In this document: positions 56,701 through 64,000 of the stretch, one piece after another | Position numbering within the stretch: the stretch's first letter is position 1 | Layout: every line of letters begins with the position of its first letter | Origin: Chlorophyllum brunneum | Taxonomy: Eukaryota > Basidiomycota > Agaricomycetes > Agaricales > Agaricaceae | Assembly (NCBI GenBank): GCA_963576785.1 | Contig: OY756145.1 | Coordinates: forward strand, 1,922,001-1,986,000 | Length of the DNA: 64,000 nt | Reading direction: 5' to 3' | Translations under genes and position numbers: made by a program | The notes under the pieces: model-generated | The model's input: the letters and a program-made list of their open reading frames with translations, nothing else | The model's database searches: none | Told to the model about the DNA's origin: nothing

Positions 56701-57913
56701 TCCGCTACGGCCTACGACTTTTCGACTCCAAGTTAGGACTAGTCCGTTCAACCCGTCGGCGGGTCTGGTAATTCAATATGATGCTTGAAGTCCTACGTAA
56801 CACAATACAACGCTGCTGTGGATGGTCCCTTCTACGGTATTTGCGGGCAAACTTGCCAGTGCCGTGGACCGTTTCTGGGTTCCCCTTGTGCACTCCTGGA
56901 TCTTGCGGACTTTTACGTTGACCTGGTTTCATCCGGACCCAAGCCACAGCCCGTCGCACATATCCGATCAGCAAGAAGGGCGGGAGCGCTGGTCGGGTCC
57001 CGTCGAATTGCGTTGCCGTATGCAAACCCTGTTGTTCGCTTCGCAGAAAATGACCTCTTTGTCCCAAGGACGTTTCTGGAGTCCAAAAGGATCAGATGAC
57101 CGACACTTTATGTACATTTGTGTGGGGGTACTCGTCCTGATGGCGCTCTTTCTGTCCCGTTTGTCCTCGGTGCCGCGCTGAAGCTCCACCGATCCTCAAA
57201 GAATTCAACAATTGATTCTTATTGGCAAGGTTTCCCAGCGGAGATTATGAATTCCATTTGGCGAGCGGGTTCCTCCAGATGCTTCGCCGGTCTGCCAAGC
57301 GACCAGCAGACCGGATCCATAAGGGCAGGACTTCGAGACTTGAATGACGGGGTGTTTGAAACTGAGAACAGACCCCCTTGTCCCGATGTTTTTCGGACGC
57401 GAATTAGCACAAAACTGATGCTAGCCGGTACTGAGACCTTGGCTCAAGCGAATCAAAGATTTCAGTGACCGCGAACATCCTTTAGCGTCCTTTTGAGAGC
57501 TCAAAATCGTCGCGGGAGCTAAGCCGTACCTATCATAGTCACACTGAGTACCTGGTTGAAAGTAGTAGCACAAGGCGGTGGCGAGCAGTTGATAGGACTA
57601 GGGCTGACGTGACTAAGTATTGGCCCATGATCATTATCCAGCCTCTTTGGTGAACGAAGGTATGGACATAACGAACTTTTGTGGTGTAAAAACGGCGTCT
57701 CTGTGAAAGCACCTGCGTTTCATATTGCCCCCTATGGTGGACTGCGCTAACGTACTTGATTCGGAGGTGCTAAATGTAGAACGATCGGAGGATCAGCGCG
57801 TCCAGAGCGGGCTAATTATTACCGGTCCATCAGTCAGACAGTGAACAAGAAAAAAGACAGTACCTACGTTCTCCAGTGATCTCGGGGCAACACGATCTGG
57901 GGGAAAAATTTAC
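53757..57913. other. 4.2-kb gene-poor stretch
   Basis: Apart from the Con7-like gene's 3' region (T- and CT-rich to about 54300), no gene was recognised. The open frames of up to about 165 codons on both strands overlap one another and lack motifs. A possible exon remnant on the minus strand at about 55610-55730 is listed separately. A run of T's with one interruption lies near 56175-56190. Confidence 0.45.
55610..55730 (-). pseudogene. Possible orphan membrane-protein exon
   Basis: The minus strand reads KHTTFRKQQLFALLYGVVGG then AVLAFAGPLLGFKFAPGVLG and NY, directly followed by a good donor GTGAGT. The hydrophobic Gly/Ala/Leu run looks like a transmembrane segment. I could not find convincing partner exons on either side, so it is either a remnant or an unrecognised small gene. 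Confidence 0.3.
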
Positions 57914-57999
57914 GGGCCTGACCGGGAATTGAACCCGGGACCTCCTCGAAATTGCGTGAGAAGCCCTAACAAGGAATCATACTACTAGACCATCAGGCC
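57914..57999 (-). tRNA. tRNA-Pro (anticodon AGG), with 14-nt intron
   Basis: Same acceptor stem (GGCCTGA/TCAGGCC), box A and T arm as the two tRNA-Pro(CGG) genes 23 kb away. The anticodon stem is CCTTG/CGAGG (one G.T pair) and the loop TTAGGG..T gives anticodon AGG, which after A34-to-inosine editing reads CCU/CCC/CCA. Removing a 14-nt intron after position 37 leaves 72 nt. Fourteen bases is short for a tRNA intron. Confidence 0.92.
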
Positions 58000-58068
58000 T
58001 TGTGTTCAGTTTTTCTCCGTAATCTGTAGCTTGAGTCATTTGGAGAGTTGAATGAAGGGATAGTAAAC

Positions 58069-60089
58069 TTATTTGAATTTCGTGAAAATACTACGCAGAG
58101 GAGTCGTTACATTATTCCTAGTATTAACCTCATCCTTTCCATTCTGCTTCGGACGCAGGACCACAGAGCCAATAGGAAGAGGGCCCGAAATCTTCAAGCC
58201 CTCTCTAGTGACACGGGCTTTCTTACCCTTCAGGAATAGTGGCTTTCCAAAGGTGGGCGTGGGTGCAGAAGCCGAGTTAGCTGGGGGCGAGTTCACGACG
58301 ATTTCTGGCGCAGCCTGTTGCGTGTAAGATTTCCGGAGTGGAGAAATGTTCAGTGATCGAGGAATCAGATTTCTGTCCATGGACAAAGGTAGCTTCGGGG
58401 ATGTCGGAAAACGATGGGAGAGCGGCCTCAGCGGCAGTGACGGCGGTGATCCAAGAGTATAGTCTCGTAATGTGTTCGTCCAAGAGTTTCTAGCTTGTGT
58501 TGCCGGTTGAAGGGATCGTACAACGGAAAGGGGAGGACTTGGAGGTATCAGAGCTGAGAGTGTAATGCTCTGGCGCTTCTGAGGGCGAGGCTGGTTCGCT
58601 GGTACGATCTCCTTGGGCTCCTCTGAAACATGGATGATAGGACACTCAGATAAGACAACAGAGTCAGCAAATCGAACAGTTTTTTTCACTTTTGAGCAGG
58701 CTTTCCGATGCGAAGAGGGACAAACAAGGGATGGGCGGGGTGGTGCTGGGGGCGCCAAAGGACCCGGAGAACTATGAGGATCTTCAGTATGATTGTCCAC
58801 CACGAGGAGAGCAGGGGAGCTAAAGTTGGAGTTGTCACACGGACCACACGAAAGGATCGGTATATCGGGAATGTCATTCTCGAGAAATGCTGAATGGGCG
58901 TCCGAATCCTTAACTTTGGCCGAAAAGGAATTGATCATATCCATTAATGGTTCCGCAAAAGCCCATTCATCTTCGTCAAAGTGGGACTCAGAAGCAGTAT
59001 CCGACAGCTTCCTGATACCCTTGCTGTAAGGCCGAGGCCGATAGAACCAATCGGCCGGTAACGAAGCTCGGGAGAATGATACACACTTTTCGCGGAGGCT
59101 GTCAAGCATTTCCGCCAAACTGAGGTTCTGAGGTGCAGGAGATTGAACCTGGTTGAAGATGAACGAAGAGGGTATTGGAGAGCCTCGGAATGCAGTTGGT
59201 ATCGAATCAAAGGATGTTATATCCGCCCTTCTGCTCCGGGCTACCTGTTGGAGTTTGAGGCGAGGGAAGGTTTTGTGGCCACGACGAACAGCTAAATTCG
59301 AGTGTTTCTTCGTAGCTATGGGGTAGAAAGAAAAACGATACGAGGCCTTAGGTTCAATCCTATCGCGAACCAAAGTTTGTTGTGCTGCCGTCTGGTATCC
59401 TTTTCTCCTGATCTTTGGGGGACTCGTTGAATGAGGTCTGACGGGATTTGTAGCAGATGTCGTACGATCCACAGAACCACATGTCGGGATTTCACGATTT
59501 AAGACCAAGAGATTGCGTCTTGAAAATTTGGTGCTCGGGTTTGAGGAAATTTGAGGAATCCTTCGAGCATCCAATTCTCGCCGTGAATCAACAAGCGAGG
59601 AGCTGAATAGGTTTGAACGCTTTTTAGGACAATCCTTCAACAAAGACGCCGCCTCCGAACCACCCCATGGGATATGGTCTGGTGGAGATTGATGTTGTAC
59701 CTTGGCCTTCAGACATGAGATATTTTATTGAAGGGTTTGTTCTATATTCTTACCATCCATTTGTCAACGACAATCTTTTCTTCCAGGATGACCTTCATGC
59801 GTGGCATGGTTGGTACAGTGACGACCGTTCGCTCTCGTTCGTGTGACGCTGTGTGGCTTTCATCCATGGTCGGCTTGTGCTCTCCAAGGTCCACGAGCGT
59901 GAAGAAAGGAGGGCGGTGTCCAGAAGGAAAGACAGGTGGGGATTCCGTCAACGACATGCTATCTAGAGATGCAGCTAGCACCATGTCTGGCTCGGACATG
60001 GTCAATAATGAAATCCAACTCGTGCCGCCTGATAACGGAAGAACCAGAGAAGCATGTGACCATTGGGTATTAGACTGATAGAGGGCCAT
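58069..60089 (-). CDS. Ser/Pro-rich protein of unknown function
   Basis: Two exons (minus), 60089-59754 and 59706-58069, joined by a 47-nt GTAAGA/CTGAAG intron, give 657 aa from MALYQSNTQW, or 627 aa if MSEPDMVLAA (ATG at 59999) is used. Recognisable text: TVVTVPTMPRMKVILEEKIV then VDKWMAKV at the junction; SLAEMLDSLREKCVSFSRAS with PADWFYRPRPYSK; a basic KVKKTVRFADSVVLSECPII; and a Pro/Ser-rich, basic C-terminus ending TPLRSIFTKFK. The KKTVRFAD motif resembles PP1-docking [RK]VxF sites (inference). No catalytic domain is seen. Similar orphan proteins occur in mushroom genomes. Function unknown. Confidence 0.7.
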
Positions 60090-60893
60090 GAATAAGGTTC
60101 GCCAGTGCTATTAGAAACGAATGTTAAGAACTGGTGAATAGCGGTGAAGGAAGACCTAAGTAGTATGGCTGACCACCGCCAAGTTGACTACCACGTGCCT
60201 GCCAAGTCCACCTGCACGTCATATGATCACCTCAACAACCTTGGACTAAAAAAACGCTGCGTATGCTGGGCTTTAACCGCGATAAAGAAGGCTACATATT
60301 GGCTGATGAAAGAAGAATAATCGGTGTCGATAAGTAAATACCGGCTCGGAAGATTCTGGGAGGAAATTGCGTTGGACTGGCCATTCCAAAATCTTCTCAG
60401 CGGCTGTCGTCGTACAGTCCTTACATGTGGCTAATCCATGCCTCGAAGCACCTCTGATGATGCGATCATACTGCTTCCACATATCAGCTACTGCTACGGC
60501 CCAGACTACAGCATTGCAGCTGCATATTGGGGGCTCAGGAGTCTTTTTTGGAACGATATGGCGATGACCATGCCCGCCGATATGACGATAGTTCAACTCG
60601 ATCTCTGACGTGCTCTGGGCACCAAAAGATAGCACTTCCCCGGCTCTTATCCTGTTATTTCCCCGCCATTGGCACCTGGTTGCGTGTTCTCCAGTTGATC
60701 CTCATGGTGAACGAGTTCTCAGAAGTGAACCTTCTTGTTGTACTATTTCAGAACGAACGAAGCATGATAACGCGCCGCCAAGACTCTCTCATCGCCCCTC
60801 CCACATGGTTTGCCCCTGTTACAGTCGTCTCATATTAAAGCGGTCTGGCCTATGTCCTATGACACCGGGCTGCCATCTCCTCCGTTTGCCAAA
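60090..60893. other. Upstream region between divergent genes
   Basis: 800 bases between the minus-strand orphan gene and the aminopeptidase. A 120-codon minus-strand frame at 60273-60635 contains AVVWAVAVADMWKQYDRIIR and could be a small unrecognised gene, but no motif or splice partner supports it. The rest should hold two promoters. Confidence 0.45.
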
Positions 60894-62315
60894 ATGAAGT
60901 ATCTGCTCGCTCTGTTGAACCTTGTCATCGCTGCTGTAACTTTTGTTCGTGCCGCTCCCATCTCTCACGAGGAAATTGTAGAGAACTCGGCCAAGGGGTT
61001 GCACCTCCTTCAGCTGTCCGATACCGACGCACCTATTTGGAAGACAGACGATGAGGAGCTCGGACTCAAGCGCGCTGGGGTTAATTTTGTAGGTCTTTAC
61101 TCATCAATGTAATTTTTAATTGTCTTACCTGTTTCTCTCTAGTTCGATGTGACGGAAACTTACGAAGTTGAACAGGAGCTGCAGAAAGCTGCTTCTGAGG
61201 TCGGTGGTGGAGCTTCGACTGCCACCACCTGTGAGTAGAAACAACTTAGCGCTTCCATAGAGATCCATCCTAACGGGCCTATTAGACTCTGCACCTTCTC
61301 ATCAATCCGAAGTGACATCACTGCTGTCCAAGCTTTCCACGGGCAATATGCAAAGCCATCTTTCGTCGTTGACTGCATTCAACAACCGATATTACAGGAC
61401 ACAATCTGGTGCCGATGCAAGTGCATGGATCCTGAGCACCGTTAAGGGTGTAAGTTCTGACTGGGTGTCACCGCTCTTTGCTCATCCTTTCTCGTGCAGA
61501 TTATCGGTGGCCGCTCAGACATTACCGCCAGCGCTTTCACTCACAGCTGGGTTCAATCCTCAACTATCGTCAAGATTACCGGTAGTCAGGCATCATCTCC
61601 GGTGACAATTCTCGGAGCGCACATGGACTCCATCAACCTAAGTAACCCAACGAATGGGCGTGCTCCTGGTGCGGATGACGATGGCACGGGCACAGTCAAC
61701 TTGATCGAAACGCTACGTGTTCTCGTTTCATCTGGCTTCAGGCCGTCAACCCCTCTCGAGTTCCACTGGTATTCCGGTGAAGAAGCTGGTCTCCTTGGTT
61801 CCAATGCTATCTCAACCAGCTACAAGAACACCGGCATTCAGGTGAAGGCCTTTATGGAATTGGACATGTCTGGATAGTGTGTGATGATTTATACATCTCC
61901 CCTCCCATACCTAATAACTTGATTTTTTTTATCAGCTTCAAGCCCGGTTCTACGGAAGTCATGGCTCTCGAGGCAGACTACATCGATCAAGGTCTCAACA
62001 CCTTCCTCAAACAACTCATCACAACTTACTCCAGAATACCCTGGACTATGGATATCCCTGTGCGTATCGCCTGAACTCGATTGCACTTTCGGAACCTCAC
62101 CTCATCACCTGCAGTGCGGCTACGCGTGTTCTGACCACGCGAGTTGGTATAAACAAGGATACCCTTCATCTTTCCCCTACGAGGCCGTCACGGGCAACGA
62201 TGATCCAAATATTCATTCATCTAGCGATACCACTGGCGTCTCCGGTTTCTCGTGGTCGCACTCCTTGGAATTTGCGAAGATTGCTGTTGCTTTCGCTTAT
62301 GAGATGACAGTCTGA
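60894..62315 (+). CDS. Secreted leucine-aminopeptidase-like M28 metallopeptidase
   Basis: Removes N-terminal residues from peptides outside the cell. Exons: 60894-61088, 61143-61230, 61286-61449, 61500-61876, 61936-62059 and 62115-62315, giving 382 aa. Signal peptide: MKYLLALLNLVIAAVTFVRA, cut likely after Ala-Ala-Pro region. A propeptide of about 75 residues follows. Two-zinc catalytic blocks are complete: TILGAHMDSINLS (His, Asp), PGADDDGTGTVNLIETLR (bridging Asp), FHWYSGEEAGLLGSNAIS (general-base Glu and metal Glu), AFMELDMSGY (Asp) and DPNIHSSSDT (His). The CGYACSDH disulphide pair is typical of fungal M28E enzymes (LAP1). Length and prosequence match secreted aminopeptidase 1. The two stop-like codons that end the raw frames lie inside introns, not in exons. 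Confidence 0.95.
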
Positions 62316-62929
62316 CGAAGGAAGTAGTTATATCAAAGCAAGTGTAGTGATATGTACCAAGAGATCAACACTGCTGAGATTGTTCATCAGCCTGGCACTG
62401 ACAGGTACGCGGCTTGGAAGGCTGATTCTGATTGGCTGGTCCTGATTGGCTGGTCCTGAGATTTGTTTGTTCTGGCCTGCTTCCCACGATTTTCTGAGAT
62501 CACTATTTGAGACCACCACCAACTTCAAGTTCGTGCAGCTAGTATTCAAATATTCCAACAGTCTTTTCTTGTCACCGTCGCTAGAGTTGACCGACTCGAA
62601 TAATAAGGCATGTCTCCAGTCTTTCCCACTCCGTGTGATGATTTCCGCTTTTTGCACGTCAGTCTTAGTGCAGAGCTAGGCTCTTCACACAGGATGCCAG
62701 CTTTCGCGTCTCCCTGACGCACACTATTTCGAACTCACCTGAAGCTATTGCTCACATCCCCTTTCCAGGTTTTCAATCCAATTCGCTAGTGAGTCGACTT
62801 TGTAGTGAGTTTTAGGGGTGGAATTGTTGTTGGTATCGCATCGCCACTAACAGATCATTTTGCTTATTCTCTTCACTGTCGTCTTACATCCTCTTACAAT
62901 ATATCACATCCTGTAGGGTGACAGCCTCC
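62316..62929 (+). other. Intergenic region with a 14-bp tandem repeat
   Basis: Holds the aminopeptidase 3' end and the ELMO-gene promoter. At 62429-62456 the unit tgattggctggtcc occurs twice in direct succession; each copy contains ATTGG, the reverse complement of a CCAAT box. Confidence 0.6.
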
Positions 62930-64000
62930 ATGTCCACCCCTGGTCCCTCCTCTTTGTCCAAAGGACACATGGGCCCTACTGGTCTTTCGGGGGCCGCACC
63001 AAAAACAGCAAACCCTGTCCCTACAAACCACGTCACCACACTGGAGGGCGTGACTGTGCGCGCCCGGATAGATCCCACATTGACTGTGGACGACGTAATA
63101 AAGCAGTTATGCTCGAGTCTCAAGAAGGAACCTGCCTCGAACTTCGCGCTGAGGGACGATACAGGCGAGCTTGTGACGAATGATAATCTGAGGAAGAAAA
63201 TCAGGGGGAGGGTGGGCTTGAAGTGAGCTTTCCATTCGAAGACGGAGTAGCAGCTGACGTCCCAGGACAGACTTGTAAAGTCGCCCTCTCGTGAGGCCGC
63301 AGATACGGCAGAGAAGCTTCGAAATAAAGACGACAGTAGCGATAGTAGCTTGAAGTTGGCGTTGTTCTCACTTCAAAGGTTTATCCGGGTAACTACGAAC
63401 AATCAATATATTTCTTCCAATTTAAGCTGAAGTATGCTGTAGGAGGAGCAGTTTGTTCAAGAGTTCCTCAAATATGGCGGACTGAAGGAGCTGGTGGACA
63501 ATGTCTACACAGCGACTGGCAATTCACTTGCTGTGAGTGTCTCGTCGTATACTCTTCGTTGTTCTCATCGGTCATGTTTCATAGTACGCCCTCACTTCCA
63601 TGCAAAACCTGATGGACTTCGATTACGGTTGGGGATGCCTGGACGAAGGTTTTATTTTTCGTGTAGTCCAGATCCTTTCGTCTTCTCAGTCACTCATCAA
63701 CGTTTGCAGGCCTGCCACGGCCATCCTCAAGAAACTCGTCGAGGCTGATCCCCTGAGCGCGCCTGGAATGCTAGCGAGCACTAGTAAAGGCCTCCCCACT
63801 CTCCCGCCCGGTTCTGTCTATAGATATGGCTTCCAAATTGTATTTGACCAGATGAAGAGAGAGAGCGGGCTCTTGGAAACTGTCGTGAATCGTTTAGGGA
63901 GCGCAGATACTGCAATGGCCCAGTACAGGTGGGTTACATTGAGTGTTTTCTCTGACTTTGATGGCTGACTCCGTTGTGTGTTCCAGCATGATGCTCGTTA
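62930..64000 (+). CDS. ELMO-family protein, N-terminal part (cut by window end)
   Basis: ELMO proteins pair with Dock-type exchange factors to activate Rac and shape the actin cytoskeleton. Exons so far: 62930-63222, 63271-63388, 63443-63532, 63585-63928 and from 63987 onward. Start is ATG at 62930 (MSTPGPSSLSKGHMGPTGLS). Visible are a ubiquitin-like opening (GVTVRARIDPTLTVDDVIKQ, FALRDDTGELVTNDNLRKKI) and the ELMO armadillo region: EEQFVQEFLKYGGLKELVDN, TGNSLAYALTSMQNLMDFDY, GWGCLDEGFIFRVVQILSSS, LINVCRPATAILKKLVEADP. The PH and ELMO/CED12 domains would lie beyond the window. The second exon's 3' splice site could be 10 bases earlier. Assignment is from the armadillo block, which I recognise well. 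Confidence 0.85.

Noticed and set aside
60273..60635. 120-codon minus-strand frame as a gene
   Set aside because: No recognisable motif, no convincing splice partner; kept only as a note in the intergenic entry.

Overview
The window is nuclear DNA of a filamentous fungus, most likely a mushroom-forming basidiomycete (Agaricomycetes). The evidence is the gene architecture: many short introns of about 47-65 nt with GT..AG ends, several exons of only 13-28 nt, tightly packed genes on both strands, and intron-containing tRNA-Pro genes. Protein types that fit are a Con7-like C2H2 factor, a DUF7330-like protein and Ser/Pro-rich orphans. No species can be named from the sequence alone.

Layout. 1-1935: no recognisable gene. 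1936-2914 (-): cytochrome c haem lyase. 3767-9335: an AT-rich island with decayed reading frames, bracketed by a 34-bp exact inverted repeat. 10579-12683 (+): hexose transporter. 14772-17209 (-) and 17367-21653 (+): dihydroxyacetone kinase and a UBP12/USP15-type deubiquitinase, head to head. 21867-24358 (+): CCZ1. 24735-26254 (+): a five-finger CCCH protein. 26358-27023 (+): a Ser/Pro-rich orphan. 27199-29197 (+): a DnaJ/DNAJ-X cochaperone. 30373-32727 (-): an M20-family amidohydrolase. 33001-34191 (-): a DUF7330-like protein. 34472-35309: two intron-containing tRNA-Pro(CGG) genes with a tRNA relic between them. 35463-44051 (+): TOR kinase. 44157-46885 (+): ARP8. 47167-48279 (-): a RING protein. 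48393-50850 (-): an uncharacterised spliced locus. 51775-53756 (+): a Con7-like zinc-finger factor. 53757-57913: gene-poor. 57914-57999 (-): tRNA-Pro(AGG). 58069-60089 (-): a Ser/Pro-rich orphan. 60894-62315 (+): a secreted M28 aminopeptidase. 62930 to the window end (+): an ELMO-family protein, cut off.

Most genes are housekeeping: TOR signalling, INO80 chromatin remodelling (ARP8), late-endosome/vacuole fusion (CCZ1), ubiquitin turnover, mitochondrial cytochrome c maturation, sugar uptake and dihydroxyacetone phosphorylation. They form no obvious pathway cluster. Exon models were built by hand from splice signals, reading phase and family alignment from memory. For the transporter, DAK, UBP12, CCZ1, CCCH protein, DnaJ protein, M20 enzyme, RING protein, Con7-like factor, haem lyase and aminopeptidase the exon lengths sum to whole codons.

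The least ordinary parts are the AT-rich island with its inverted repeat and decayed frames, the three intron-bearing tRNA-Pro genes that share exon sequence but differ in anticodon and intron, the unidentified spliced locus at 48.4-50.9 kb, and the microexons in the metabolic genes.
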